From Nitrospira sp. UBA6493 (lineage in GTDB: Bacteria; Nitrospirota; Nitrospiria; Nitrospirales; Nitrospiraceae): a DNA stretch of 64,000 nt. Numbering within the stretch: position 1 is the stretch's first letter; each line of letters starts with the position of its first letter. The stretch spans positions 1 to 64,000 of the forward strand of contig DJMJ01000004.1 of NCBI GenBank assembly GCA_002435325.1, written 5' to 3'. This document shows, one piece after another, positions 17,642 to 26,265 of this stretch. A model generated the notes under the pieces. It was not told where the DNA came from and searched no databases. It saw only the letters and a list, made by a program, of their open reading frames with translations. The position numbers and the translations under genes are program-made.

Positions 17642-18444
17642 ATCGGTGAGCCCGGCTTGCAGGTAGCGGTTAGCGCGAGTCCGTTGGCAGCCGGCGGACC
17701 AAATCGTGTGAGCAGTTCGTCGTACAGCAAATGGGCTAAGGGGACGAGATTGGCAGTGTCGGCAGCATTGTAGTCCCGGAGCAACTCAAGGGCCGCGGCA
17801 TCGCCGGCGCACCAGTTGGCCCACAAGCGAACGGCGTCCCAGCCGTCGAGTCCGTGCAGGGCCGAGTTCCGCTCAATGCCGACGTCGTGTTCGATCTGTT
17901 TCAGGCCGCCCCGGCGCCCCACGCGGCGGGCGGCAAAGCAGAGATCGAAGTGAGGCATAGAGATCGTCAGCCGGGGGAATTTTGCCCGCAGAAAGGGGAC
18001 GTCGAACGACGATCCGAAGAACGTGACGAGCAGATCGCTTTGATCCAGTTCGGCTTGCAGCCGGTCCGAGGTGAGGTTCTCGCCCCGGATCAGGCTGAGC
18101 GTCTCGCCGTTGCGATGCAGGCCGACGAGCGTCACCTCGCCTTCATGCGGCGCGGTGCCGGTGGTTTCAATATCGAGATAGAGCGTCCGAGCCGGATTGA
18201 TCGGGAAGAACCGCCAGTGTTCCCGGCTGGGAAGTCGGGAGGCGAAATAGGAAAGATGGCCGGCCTCAAATTGGGCCTGGGCCAGAGCAAGCTCACCGTC
18301 GTACCAGTGTTTGCGGTGCGGAGAGAGTCCGGCAACCTGTGACTGCTTGAGAAAGTGTTCCCAGGTCAGCAGACCTTCTTGCCAGAAGCGGCGTTCGGTC
18401 GCTGGCCCGACACCTGAGAGGAGCACAAAGGTAGAAGTCAACAT
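17638..18444 (-). CDS. RNase H-like (YprB-type) 3'-5' exonuclease domain protein
   Basis: 268 residues. The N-terminus (about 1-70) has a helix-hairpin-helix-like start (LLSGVGPATERRFWQEGLLT). A DEDD-type nuclease domain follows, with LYLDIETTG (acidic pair Asp-x-Glu), TFFGSSFDVPFL and HFDLCFAARR. This matches the YprB/RNase_H_2 proteins thought to act on nucleic acids; the substrate is unknown. The gene starts the minus-strand pair with the PP2C phosphatase. It diverges from the gene at 18585 across 140 bases that should hold both promoters. Confidence 0.82.
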   Translation of the reverse strand: MLTSTFVLLSGVGPATERRFWQEGLLTWEHFLKQSQVAGLSPHRKHWYDGELALAQAQFEAGHLSYFASRLPSREHWRFFPINPARTLYLDIETTGTAPHEGEVTLVGLHRNGETLSLIRGENLTSDRLQAELDQSDLLVTFFGSSFDVPFLRAKFPRLTISMPHFDLCFAARRVGRRGGLKQIEHDVGIERNSALHGLDGWDAVRLWANWCAGDAAALELLRDYNAADTANLVPLAHLLYDELLTRFGPPAANGLALTATCKPGSPI

Positions 18445-18584
18445 CTGCGGGCGATTCTAGCAGGATGCGGAAACCCCGTGCCACCCCGTTGCCTTGATTT
18501 CAGAACCGGAGACCGGTTAGAGTCCGTTTTCATTCTCGGTGTCTACTGGGATCACCTTACATTCCATCGGGATCGGCGGATTTC

Positions 18585-18968
18585 ATGACAGAACCAGCCA
18601 AGCGGATTCGGATCACGGTCGGGGGCATTCAACTCGAGGCGGAACTTAAATCGTCGAAAACAGCCGGTGAAGTCTATGCCGCGTTGCCCATCGATGCCCC
18701 GATCAATACGTGGGGAGAAGAGTTCTATTTTAAGCTTCCCGGCGTGAAGGATTATCGGGAGACGGCGACAAATCAAGTCAAGGTTGGCGACGTCGCCTTC
18801 TGGGGGGCTGGGCAGGTGCTGGCTATATTCTTCGGCCGGACGCCGATGAGCATGGGGCCGGATCCTGTGCCGGCCGATCGTGTTAACGTGATCGGGAAGA
18901 TCGTCGGCGACGCCTCGCAATTACGCCGGGTCATGGAAGCGCCGACCATTCGCGTGGAGCGCGTATAG
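18585..18968 (+). CDS. Cyclophilin-like fold protein (TM1367 type)
   Basis: 127 residues. The pattern IRITVGGIQLEAEL, INTWGEEFYFKLP and VKVGDVAFWGAGQVLAIFFG matches small TM1367-like proteins that share the cyclophilin barrel but lack proline-isomerase residues. Its role is unknown. It starts at ATG 18585 with a weak GGCGGA upstream. It is followed 4 bases later by the first DUF507 gene, so it probably heads a short operon. Confidence 0.8.
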   Translation: MTEPAKRIRITVGGIQLEAELKSSKTAGEVYAALPIDAPINTWGEEFYFKLPGVKDYRETATNQVKVGDVAFWGAGQVLAIFFGRTPMSMGPDPVPADRVNVIGKIVGDASQLRRVMEAPTIRVERV

Positions 18969-18972
18969 ACCG

Positions 18973-19254
18973 ATGCGGCTTTCGAAAGAACGAGTCCGGC
19001 ATATGGCAGAGTCTCTTGCGACCCGCTTGCAGCAGGATGGGCATCTGGAGTTCGTCGGAGATCGCAAGGCTTTCGTCGAGGCTATTGATCAGGCAATTAC
19101 CGGTGAGCTCTCGCTTGAAGACAAGCTGAATGGGGAAGTGCGGCAGATGCTCAAGGCCTATGAAAAACAAATCGAGCAGGGCCAGGTCGATTATCAAAAG
19201 ATGTTCACAATGGTGAAGACGAAGCTGGTGCGCGAGCGGGGCATCATCCTCTAG
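18973..19254 (+). CDS. DUF507 family protein (first copy)
   Basis: 93 residues, almost entirely helical and highly charged, starting MRLSKERVRHMAESLATRLQ. This is the DUF507 family, small proteins of unknown function found mainly in Nitrospirota, Deltaproteobacteria and Aquificota. It starts 4 bases after the preceding gene and is followed by a second, diverged DUF507 copy at 19351. The pair may form a heterodimer (inference). Confidence 0.87.
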   Translation: MRLSKERVRHMAESLATRLQQDGHLEFVGDRKAFVEAIDQAITGELSLEDKLNGEVRQMLKAYEKQIEQGQVDYQKMFTMVKTKLVRERGIIL

Positions 19255-19262
19255 GCGTAAGG

Positions 19263-19343
19263 CGCGAAAGGTCAAACGTGAAACGTCCAACGGTTGAACC
19301 CTCGGGCCACATTCTTTTACCGTTTCCGTCTCACGTGTCACGG
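19263..19343. repeat. GTGAAAC-type imperfect palindrome, copy 1
   Basis: Between the two DUF507 genes the left arm (GAAAGGTCAAACGTGAAACG) and right arm (CCGTTTCCGTCTCACGTGTC) form an imperfect inverted repeat around a loop of about 35 bases. Related elements occur at 23026-23056 and 27889-27966. It resembles a REP-like dispersed element. It does not encode part of the second DUF507 protein, whose natural start is at 19351. Confidence 0.55.
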
Positions 19344-19350
19344 ACTTGAT

Positions 19351-19626
19351 ATGTTAAGCGAAGATAAAGTCAGCCATCTGTCGCACATCATCTTGCAGGC
19401 GGTGAAGAAGAGCCCGCTGGTCAAGATGACGGGCGAGGACGGGCCGGTGCTGAAGGATATCAAGAAGGTACTGGCGGCGGAACTGGCGCAGGAGGAAGAG
19501 ATCGACCGCAAGGTCAGAGCCAAACTGTCTTCCTATTCGCGGGGGATTGTCGAAGGCAGCTCGGAATGGGAGGTGCTGTATCGGAAAACCTTTGAAGAAG
19601 AGCTGCGGAAGCATAGCAGGGTATGA
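19351..19626 (+). CDS. DUF507 family protein (second copy)
   Basis: 91 residues from ATG 19351, giving MLSEDKVSHLSHIILQAVKK, aligned with the first copy. The frame is open upstream to 19294, but that extension is encoded by the palindromic repeat and lacks family resemblance. It shares the helical, charged character and the same C-terminal layout as the copy at 18973-19254, with low overall identity, so the duplication is old. It ends 4 bases before the start of the next gene. Confidence 0.83.
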   Translation: MLSEDKVSHLSHIILQAVKKSPLVKMTGEDGPVLKDIKKVLAAELAQEEEIDRKVRAKLSSYSRGIVEGSSEWEVLYRKTFEEELRKHSRV

Positions 19627-19630
19627 AGGC

Positions 19631-20086
19631 ATGATGGTGCGAGGGCGGGTGACAACCTATTTGGCGCTCCTGGGCGTGGTGCTGTTGCTGGTGACCGCGG
19701 TCGCGTGCTCAAAGAACAAGGCCAAGCCGTTGGTGCCTTTGGCCTTGGAGTCCGGCGCATCCCCACAGGCTGTCAGCGTGAATGAACAGGGGATTCAAGC
19801 GTACCGGGCGCGCGCCTTTGAAGAGGCCAAGAGCTATTTCTCGCAGACTGTGATGGCGGCGCCGCAGTCAGGTCCGGCCCATTACAACTATGCCTTAGCG
19901 CTCAATGCCTTGGGGGAGACGGAGGCGGCGCGGAAACAGTTTCTCGCGGCGGCGGATTTTGCGCCGGGGGATAAGATCATTTGGGATTCACCGGCACTGT
20001 CGCCATATGGCAATCCCGAAACGGAAGAGAAGAAAGTCGCAGCCCCTCAGAACCCCAATCGTCGGAGCGGCATGGGCGGGCGATAG
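19631..20086 (+). CDS. TPR-like lipoprotein
   Basis: 151 residues from ATG 19631 (ATG 19634 also possible). The N-terminus is a lipoprotein signal, with a hydrophobic stretch then AVAC (Cys26). The body contains two tetratricopeptide-like helices (AYRARAFEEAKSYFSQTV and HYNYALALNALGETEAARKQ), a fold for protein contacts. The C-terminus is Pro/Asn-rich. Its partner is unknown. It follows the DUF507 pair and precedes bcp on the same strand. Confidence 0.8.
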   Translation: MMVRGRVTTYLALLGVVLLLVTAVACSKNKAKPLVPLALESGASPQAVSVNEQGIQAYRARAFEEAKSYFSQTVMAAPQSGPAHYNYALALNALGETEAARKQFLAAADFAPGDKIIWDSPALSPYGNPETEEKKVAAPQNPNRRSGMGGR

Positions 20087-20151
20087 CCAGAGGGGTGAGT
20101 GGGTGGATTGTCGGATGCAGCCAGCGTGAGGCAGCGGAGAGGGAGCATAGC

Positions 20152-20619
20152 ATGAGTCAGGAATTGGCCATCGGAGCGAAGGCGCCGGAATTGGCTCTGC
20201 CCGATCAAGAGGGCAATATCGTGTTCTTGAAGGATTTCAAGGGGAAGCAGGTGGTGTTGTACTTCTATCCCAAGGACGATACGCCGGGATGCACGCAGGA
20301 GTCTTGCGATTTTCGCGATTCGATGGCGCCGATCAAAAAAGCCGGGGCTGTGGTCGTGGGCGTGAGTTTCGATGGGCAGGCCTCCCATCAGAAGTTCATC
20401 AAGAAGTTCAGCTTGCCGTTTACGCTGCTTAGTGACACGGAGAAAACGGTCGCCAACGCCTATGGCGTCTATAAAGAGAAGAGCATGTACGGCAAGAAGT
20501 ATTGGGGCATCGAGCGAAGCACCTTTGTGATCGATCAGAAAGGCCTGCTCAAGGCGATCTTCCGCAAGGTCAAGGTCACAGGGCATGTCGATGAAGTCCT
20601 GGCGGCGTTGAAGGCCTAA
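20152..20619 (+). CDS. bcp: Thiol peroxidase, Bcp-type peroxiredoxin
   Basis: 155 residues from ATG 20152; GAGGGAG lies upstream. The open frame before it overlaps the lipoprotein end and is not family sequence. The peroxidatic Cys is in TPGCTQESC, with a second Cys five positions later as in classical PrxQ/Bcp enzymes. It reduces hydrogen peroxide and organic peroxides with thioredoxin as the usual electron donor, and a thioredoxin gene lies at 4.5 kb. The length is normal and all motifs are intact. Confidence 0.94.
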   Translation: MSQELAIGAKAPELALPDQEGNIVFLKDFKGKQVVLYFYPKDDTPGCTQESCDFRDSMAPIKKAGAVVVGVSFDGQASHQKFIKKFSLPFTLLSDTEKTVANAYGVYKEKSMYGKKYWGIERSTFVIDQKGLLKAIFRKVKVTGHVDEVLAALKA

Positions 20620-20670
20620 GTGCCGCACGATTCTAATTGTACGATCCCTCCTGGAGGTCATGCGGGAACT

Positions 20671-21519
20671 ATGTCTCGTTTCCGCAACGCCTGCATCCTG
20701 GCTTCCTTCACTATATTCGCTTTGGCCGCCACGCTTCCGGCTGCGGAGAAGATCGCCGTTTCAATATTGGCTAATGACGTATTGGTCATACCCAATCATT
20801 CCGTTTCGGTTGCAGCCAGGATCATTTCGAACCATCCGACGAGTTCACAGGACTTGGGCGGTGAACCGCTCGAATTGGTTCGTCAGGGGGTGGTCGTTGC
20901 CACCTCCACGACCAAGAGTGATGGCACGGTGTTGTTTGAGTTTATTCCCAAAGCGGGTGAGACCGTCGGACTCACGGTGAGACCCGCGGCTGGTTCACGG
21001 CTTGCGCCCGTCGAGGCCAGTCTGACGTTGGCGGCCTGGGAGCGTCGTCGTCCGATCCTTGCGGTCGAATTCGCCTCTCTGGTGGCGGCTTCGTCGGCAT
21101 CAGAGATTACGCTGGCTCAAGAGGCGGTGTGGGACCCGATGCCCGATGCCGCGGAACAACTCGATAAGGTCACCCAGTATTATTACAATATTGTGTATGT
21201 GGTGACGAATCTACTCGACCAGTCTCAAGCTTTGGTGGTGGAAGCCAGAATCCGACAATGGTTGAAAGACCATCGCTTTCCGGCTGGGTATGTGCTCGTT
21301 CTCCCAGACGGAGAGGATTCGCTAGGGACGACGCTGGATCATTTTCATGCGTCTGGATGGACGACGATGAAGACTGGCGTTGGCCGTACCAAAGCCTTCG
21401 CGGAAGCCTTCCTTCAGCGGCGGCTTGAAGCGGTGATGGTGCCTGAGCCGGAGAAAGGCGAGGCGCCGCGCAAAGCGAAGATTGCCAAAGAGTGGAAAGA
21501 GATCAGGAAAAAGCTATAG
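20671..21519 (+). CDS. Exported protein with degenerate HAD-like C-terminal domain
   Basis: 282 residues from ATG 20671, which gives a clean signal peptide (hydrophobic residues 9-22, cleavage near PAA). The first half looks like an Ig or carboxypeptidase-regulatory sheet (residues about 25-120). The second half resembles App1/LNS2-type HAD phosphatases: YYYNIVYVVTN, IRQWLKDHRFPAGYVLVL and TMKTGVGRTKAFAEAFLQ. The position of the catalytic DxDxT motif reads VEFASLV, so phosphatase activity is unlikely. The HAD assignment is tentative. Confidence 0.6.
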   Translation: MSRFRNACILASFTIFALAATLPAAEKIAVSILANDVLVIPNHSVSVAARIISNHPTSSQDLGGEPLELVRQGVVVATSTTKSDGTVLFEFIPKAGETVGLTVRPAAGSRLAPVEASLTLAAWERRRPILAVEFASLVAASSASEITLAQEAVWDPMPDAAEQLDKVTQYYYNIVYVVTNLLDQSQALVVEARIRQWLKDHRFPAGYVLVLPDGEDSLGTTLDHFHASGWTTMKTGVGRTKAFAEAFLQRRLEAVMVPEPEKGEAPRKAKIAKEWKEIRKKL

Positions 21520-21652
21520 CCGATTCGTTCCCTGGCGTATCCCAGCCGATTTCGCGGTAGAGGCTCGGATCACCCGCCTTGTCGCCTTCCTTTTGTCCTC
21601 CCCTTTCGATTAGTATGCAAGCTGTTCTTCCTACGTTATGAGGGTCTTTCCC

Positions 21653-23014
21653 ATGCGAGCCAAAACCAGCTTTTCCTGCCAGGCTTGTGGCCATCAATCG
21701 CCGCGGTGGATTGGTCGTTGTCCGGATTGCGGCGGCTGGAACACGATGAAGGAAGAGCGGCAGGCGCCGACCGGCAAGGGGCGGCCAGCTGCCATGAAGA
21801 CCGCGCAGGCGAAGGCGACGCCGATTGCGGAGATCGAAGTCGTCGGGGAAGACCGGCGGCTGACCGGCATCGGGGAATTCGACCGGGTGCTGGGCGGGGG
21901 TGTGATTCCCGGTGCGGTCATTCTGATCGGCGGAGATCCCGGCATCGGCAAGACCACGTTGTTGCTGCAAGCCTTGCCGCGCCTGGCTTCGAAGGAGGCG
22001 CCGGTATTGTATGTGTCCGGGGAAGAATCCCCTCGCCAGATCAAGATGCGCGGTCAGCGGCTGGGAATCGAGCATCCCAATCTTTTGATCCTCGCCGAAA
22101 CCTCGCTCGAACAAATGCTGAAAGCCATTCAAGAGATTCAGCCTGCGGCCGTCGTCGTCGATTCGATTCAGACGGTCTATACCGAACAGATCACCTCGGC
22201 GCCGGGCAGCATCAGCCAGGTGCAGGAAGTGGCCGGACAGTTGATGTGGTTTGCCAAGCGGGCGGGCGTGCCCGTATTCATCATCGGTCATGTGACGAAA
22301 GAAGGCGCGATTGCAGGACCGCGGCTGCTGGAGCATATCGTCGATACGGTCTTGTATTTCGAAGGCGACAAGGGGCATAGCTATCGCATCCTCAGGGCGG
22401 TGAAAAATCGTTTCGGCTCGACCAATGAAATCGGTGTGTTTGAAATGAAGGACGGCGGGCTGGAGGAAGTCAGCAATCCCTCCGAATTATTCCTGGCCGA
22501 GCGGCCGCAACGGAGCACCGGTTCGGTGGTGGTCTCGAGCCTCGAAGGGAGCCGGCCGATTCTCGTCGAACTGCAGGCACTGGTGTCCTCGACCAGCTAC
22601 GCCATGCCGAAACGGATGGCAAATGGCGTGGAGTTGAATCGAGTGTCGCTGCTGCTGGCGGTGATGGAGAAGCGTCTGGGCATGCATCTCTCAGGGCAGG
22701 ACGTCTATGTGAACGTCGTCGGCGGGATGCATATCGATGAGCCGGCCATCGATCTCGGGATCGTCGCTGCAGTCACGTCGAGTTTGCGCGAGGTGCCGAT
22801 CGAGCCGGGGTTGCTCGTGTTGGGCGAAGTGGGGCTCGGCGGAGAGGTGCGCGCGGTGAGCCAGGCGGAGCTGCGCATCCGCGAAGCGGCGAAGATGGGA
22901 TTCAAACGGTGCCTCTTGCCGGAGCGGAATATCGCCAAGATTGAGCCGGTGGACGGCATTGAATTGATCGGGATCAACGAAGTGGGAGAGGCGCTCGATG
23001 TTGTCCTGGCTTGA
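21653..23014 (+). CDS. radA: DNA repair protein RadA
   Basis: 453 residues from ATG 21653, chosen over ATG 21638 because GAGGGT lies at the right distance. An N-terminal zinc ribbon CQACGH...CPDCGGW is followed by a RecA-like ATPase with Walker A GDPGIGKTT, the RadA signature KNRFGSTNEIG, and a C-terminal Lon-like domain. RadA helps branch migration in recombination. The 3' end overlaps the following lipoprotein gene by 17 bases. Confidence 0.95.
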   Translation: MRAKTSFSCQACGHQSPRWIGRCPDCGGWNTMKEERQAPTGKGRPAAMKTAQAKATPIAEIEVVGEDRRLTGIGEFDRVLGGGVIPGAVILIGGDPGIGKTTLLLQALPRLASKEAPVLYVSGEESPRQIKMRGQRLGIEHPNLLILAETSLEQMLKAIQEIQPAAVVVDSIQTVYTEQITSAPGSISQVQEVAGQLMWFAKRAGVPVFIIGHVTKEGAIAGPRLLEHIVDTVLYFEGDKGHSYRILRAVKNRFGSTNEIGVFEMKDGGLEEVSNPSELFLAERPQRSTGSVVVSSLEGSRPILVELQALVSSTSYAMPKRMANGVELNRVSLLLAVMEKRLGMHLSGQDVYVNVVGGMHIDEPAIDLGIVAAVTSSLREVPIEPGLLVLGEVGLGGEVRAVSQAELRIREAAKMGFKRCLLPERNIAKIEPVDGIELIGINEVGEALDVVLA

Positions 23015-23876
23015 GAAGGGCTTCCGCGTCACGTCTCACGTGTTCCGTTTCACGGTGATCTGTGTTCTCGTTGCCGGCTGTGCGACGACTCCTGCTCATG
23101 AAGAGCCAGGGCTGAAGCAGGCAACGGCCGAAGAGTTGTCGGCGCTCTTGCGCCAGCGCGAGTCCGCGATTCAGACGATGAAGGGACTCTTCAGTGCCAA
23201 GGTGCGCGGCGGCCTCATTCCGATTAGCACCCGTGTTGAAGGCGCGGTGTATTACCGGCGTCCCAACAGCATGCGATTGCGCGGATTTACTCCTGTCGGA
23301 GGAGAGTTGTTTGAATTCGTACAGGCGGACGATCTGTATATGCTGCGGCTACCGACGATGGGGCGAGTCCTGACCGGCCGACAGTCGGAGATAAACGAGA
23401 TGGGCAAGTTAGCCCGGCCGTTTCAGCTCAGCGTGTGGGCGATGGGGGGCGTGCTGGGCACGAGCGCGATAGGGAAAGACGAATCAATAAATCTGGCCGA
23501 AGACGGTGACCGGTACCGGTTGGACGTGTACAGCCCTCGTCAGGATGCCGGGTCGGGCGGGCCGAAGCTGCTGCGGCGGATGTGGTTCGATCGGCGAACC
23601 TTGTTAGTCGTGCAGGAAGACCGGCTGAATGGGAATGGCGAGGTCGATGCGTCGATTCGGTACGAGGACTTTCGGCCGATCGGCGAGACGAGGCCTCCGG
23701 TGAATGGCAAAGCCGATGCACGCCTGCTGCGTCCGTTCAAAGTATCTTTGGAGGATGGGCGTGGACAGGGGAGCGTACAGTTAATGTTTCATGAAATCCT
23801 GCCCAATCAGGAGCTCAAGAGCGGAGATCTTGGTCAGGTGTCCTTCAGTCTTGTGTCCGATAGACCAGTCTCATGA
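22998..23876 (+). CDS. LolB/DUF4292-like outer-membrane lipoprotein
   Basis: 292 residues. The lipoprotein signal ends in LVAGC (Cys28). The mature part, with AVYYRRPNSMRLRGFTPVG, resembles DUF4292 and LolA/LolB-type half-barrels that hold lipids or lipoproteins, so a role in envelope biogenesis is plausible. The start overlaps radA by 17 bases. Residues 8-21 of the signal region are encoded by a GTGAAAC-type palindrome (23026-23056). The stop overlaps the tsaB start (ATGA, 23873-23876). Confidence 0.75.
   Translation: MLSWLEKGFRVTSHVFRFTVICVLVAGCATTPAHEEPGLKQATAEELSALLRQRESAIQTMKGLFSAKVRGGLIPISTRVEGAVYYRRPNSMRLRGFTPVGGELFEFVQADDLYMLRLPTMGRVLTGRQSEINEMGKLARPFQLSVWAMGGVLGTSAIGKDESINLAEDGDRYRLDVYSPRQDAGSGGPKLLRRMWFDRRTLLVVQEDRLNGNGEVDASIRYEDFRPIGETRPPVNGKADARLLRPFKVSLEDGRGQGSVQLMFHEILPNQELKSGDLGQVSFSLVSDRPVS
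23026..23056. repeat. GTGAAAC-type palindrome, copy 2 (inside a signal peptide)
   Basis: The sequence CGCGTCACGTCTCACGTG followed by TTCCGTTTCACGG repeats the units seen at 19263-19343 and 27889-27966. It falls in frame at the beginning of the lipoprotein gene and codes for the positively charged and early hydrophobic part of its signal peptide. Confidence 0.45.
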
Positions 23877-24664
23877 AAGTGTTGGCGATCGATACAGCCA
23901 CTTCCTGGCAGAGTGTGGCGCTTCTGAAAGATACGATGGTGCTGGCACGGCAGGAGCAAGAAGCGGCCGGTTCTCATGGTGCATTGCTGCTGCCTGCCAT
24001 TGAGCGAGTGCTGGCCGAAGGTGGCATGACGCTCGGGCAGCTCGACGGGCTGGTCGGTTCCATCGGGCCTGGTTCCTTCACGGGGCTGAGGGTTGGCGCG
24101 GCCACGCTGCTGGGCTTGCGGGCGGCCACCGATCTTCCATTGGCGCTTGTGCCGACGCTCGAAGCCATGGCCTGGAATCTCAAAGACAATGAGTCGTCGC
24201 TGTGTCCTGTCCTCACGAGCCGCAAGGGAGAGTTGTACTGGGCGCTGTTTCGGTGGCGCAACGGTACGACGCTCGACCGGATCCTCCCTGAGCAGGTAGG
24301 GCCGCCTGAGGCATGCGCTCGGAGTCTTACTGGCGTGACTGTCATGTTTGGCGAAGGTTGGACGTCAATGGAGGCGGAGATTCGGGCCGCGCTCCCTCCG
24401 TCGGTGTCGGTGATCACGGTCTCTCCGGAACTTTCGAAACCTTCGGCAATCAGTGTCGGATTAGCGGGGATTGAACGATTGCGCCGTGGAGAGGTGGCCG
24501 GCGAGGATGTGGCGCCGTGCTATGTGCAGCGGGCCGAGGCGGAAGTGAGATTTGAACAATCGGGCGGGCTTTCGCCTGTGGCCCGTCGCGAGGCTCGTGT
24601 CGCGCTCAAGGCCACAACGCGCGCGGCTCGCCAGCGTCCATCAGCCAGGAAGTCGAATGGCTAG
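23873..24664 (+). CDS. tsaB: tRNA threonylcarbamoyladenosine biosynthesis protein TsaB
   Basis: 263 residues with the ASKHA fold of TsaB: N-terminal LAIDTATSWQSVALL, then GSIGPGSFTGLRVG and RKGELYWALF. With TsaD and TsaE it supports t6A37 modification of ANN-decoding tRNAs. TsaD is not in the window. The start overlaps the lipoprotein stop (ATGA), and the stop overlaps the rimI start by 8 bases. The tsaB-rimI pairing is common. The C-terminal 30 residues are Arg/Lys-rich and probably disordered. Confidence 0.94.
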   Translation: MKVLAIDTATSWQSVALLKDTMVLARQEQEAAGSHGALLLPAIERVLAEGGMTLGQLDGLVGSIGPGSFTGLRVGAATLLGLRAATDLPLALVPTLEAMAWNLKDNESSLCPVLTSRKGELYWALFRWRNGTTLDRILPEQVGPPEACARSLTGVTVMFGEGWTSMEAEIRAALPPSVSVITVSPELSKPSAISVGLAGIERLRRGEVAGEDVAPCYVQRAEAEVRFEQSGGLSPVARREARVALKATTRAARQRPSARKSNG

Positions 24665-25175
24665 CACGGTCCAGATCATCCCCGCCACGCTCGACGATTT
24701 GCCGGATTTGGTCCGGCTGGAAGAAGCTTGCTTCTCGGCCCCCTGGACGCGCAAAATGTTGACTGCCGAACTGACGGGCAATCAGTTTGCCCATTTTCTG
24801 GTCGCCCGTGATGCCGGAGGCATTATTGGCTATCTCTGTTATTGGATTGTGTTCGAAGAAGTGCGATTGATGAATCTGGCCGTCGTAGACAGCATGCGCC
24901 GCCGGGGGATTGCCGCCGGTCTTGTGGATGAGGCATTGCGAACCGGTCTCGCCCATGCCGCCACCCGCGCGCTGCTGGAAGTCCGCGCTTCGAATCAAGC
25001 CGCCCTTGCGCTCTATCGGCGGTTCGGGTTTGTGGAGGTTTCGACGCGCCGGCAGTATTATGCCAATCCCATTGAAGATGCCGTGCTCATGGAACTGGAA
25101 CCGATTGTCGCCAGGAGCGGTGCCGGGCACGACCGTGGAGCAACGATCGAAGGGGGATCTATTTCCGCTCACTAA
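24657..25175 (+). CDS. rimI: Ribosomal-protein-alanine N-acetyltransferase
   Basis: 172 residues from ATG 24657, overlapping tsaB by 8 bases. GNAT fold with the acetyl-CoA loop in SMRRRGIAAGLVDEAL, followed by the RimI-type LLEVRASNQAALALYRRFGF and the YYANPIEDAVLM ending. It acetylates the N-terminus of ribosomal protein S18 in known cases. The C-terminus extends about 20 residues beyond the usual end with a Gly/Ser-rich tail. Confidence 0.93.
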   Translation: MASTVQIIPATLDDLPDLVRLEEACFSAPWTRKMLTAELTGNQFAHFLVARDAGGIIGYLCYWIVFEEVRLMNLAVVDSMRRRGIAAGLVDEALRTGLAHAATRALLEVRASNQAALALYRRFGFVEVSTRRQYYANPIEDAVLMELEPIVARSGAGHDRGATIEGGSISAH

Positions 25176-25194
25176 CTTGACCAGGAGGTGTGGC

Positions 25195-25428
25195 ATGCAG
25201 ACGGAGCAGGGAATCGCCGAGCAACTTCGCCGGTCGAGCCATGAATTCCGGACGATCGAGGAATCCCACCATCGGCTGGACGGAGAATTGACGGATTTAC
25301 AGAAGCGCCATGTATTGACGCCGCAGGAAGAACTTGTGAAGAAGCAGTTGCAGAAAGAAAAGTTAGCGATGAAGGATAAGATGGCGGAATTGATTCGCCT
25401 CTACCAGGCTGGACGTCAGCCGGCCTAA
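25195..25428 (+). CDS. YdcH/DUF465 family small coiled-coil protein
   Basis: 77 residues from ATG 25195, with a strong AGGAGG upstream. All helical: a residue pattern of HxxLDxELxxLxKR followed by VKKQLQKEKLAMKDKM is typical of DUF465 (YdcH). The function is unknown; these proteins form short helical hairpins. It sits between rimI and tatC on the same strand. Confidence 0.88.
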   Translation: MQTEQGIAEQLRRSSHEFRTIEESHHRLDGELTDLQKRHVLTPQEELVKKQLQKEKLAMKDKMAELIRLYQAGRQPA

Positions 25429-25481
25429 GCTGAAGGAACCACCCGGGCCGCCGGTTCAGCTGCCGGTCCGGTCTACGCACT

Positions 25482-26258
25482 ATGGCCCAATTCATCAATC
25501 CGCTTGCCGCCCATATTCAGACCGTCAAGCGGCGATTGATTATCATCGGGGCCACGATCCTTACGGCACTGGTGGTGACCTTCTCCTTCTCTGCCGATAT
25601 GGTGGCCTGGCTCAACCGGCCGTTTCCGAATCAGCTGGTGTTCTACGGACCTACGGAGGCGCTGTTTGCATCCATCAAGGTGTCGTTTCTCTCGGCCATC
25701 ATTCTGAGCCTGCCGGTCATTTTTTATCAGTGTTGGAAATTTATAGAGCCGGCGTTGCTCAAGAAGGAACAGCGCTGGGCTATCCCCTTGTTCTTGCTGG
25801 CCGGGGGATTGTTCGGTCTGGGGCTAGTCTTTTGTAATCTCGTGATTCTGCCGCTGGTCATCGACTTTTTTGTCAGTTTCGGTATGGATCGGGACATTAC
25901 GCCGCAACTGAGCGTCGGCACCTATATCGATTTCAATGTAAAGTTTCTCCTTATCTTCGGCTGTGCGTTCGAGCTGCCGCTGGCGATGACGCTGCTGGCG
26001 CGTGCCGGGGTGGTGACGGCCAAAGTGTTCGCGCAATATCGCAAGCACGCGATTCTAACCACGCTGATCATTTCCGCGATCGTCACCCCGGATGCCACGC
26101 TCTTCACCATGCTCTTGATGGCGGTCCCGATGATGGTGTTGTATGAGATCGGCATTCTAGGCGCCAGGATTTTTGGAAAAGAACAAGAAGGCGGCAGTAT
26201 CGACTTGCCGATGGATCCGGATGTCCCTATGGGTACGGCGGGAACAAGGCTACGATAA
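25482..26258 (+). CDS. tatC: Sec-independent translocase subunit TatC
   Basis: 258 residues with six predicted membrane helices and a TatC-like first periplasmic loop (YGPTEALFASIKVSFL). It forms the signal-peptide receptor of the twin-arginine pathway. No tatA or tatB gene is adjacent in this window, so these must be elsewhere. Start at ATG 25482; length and topology are normal. Confidence 0.95.
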   Translation: MAQFINPLAAHIQTVKRRLIIIGATILTALVVTFSFSADMVAWLNRPFPNQLVFYGPTEALFASIKVSFLSAIILSLPVIFYQCWKFIEPALLKKEQRWAIPLFLLAGGLFGLGLVFCNLVILPLVIDFFVSFGMDRDITPQLSVGTYIDFNVKFLLIFGCAFELPLAMTLLARAGVVTAKVFAQYRKHAILTTLIISAIVTPDATLFTMLLMAVPMMVLYEIGILGARIFGKEQEGGSIDLPMDPDVPMGTAGTRLR

Positions 26259-26265
26259 GGATCGC

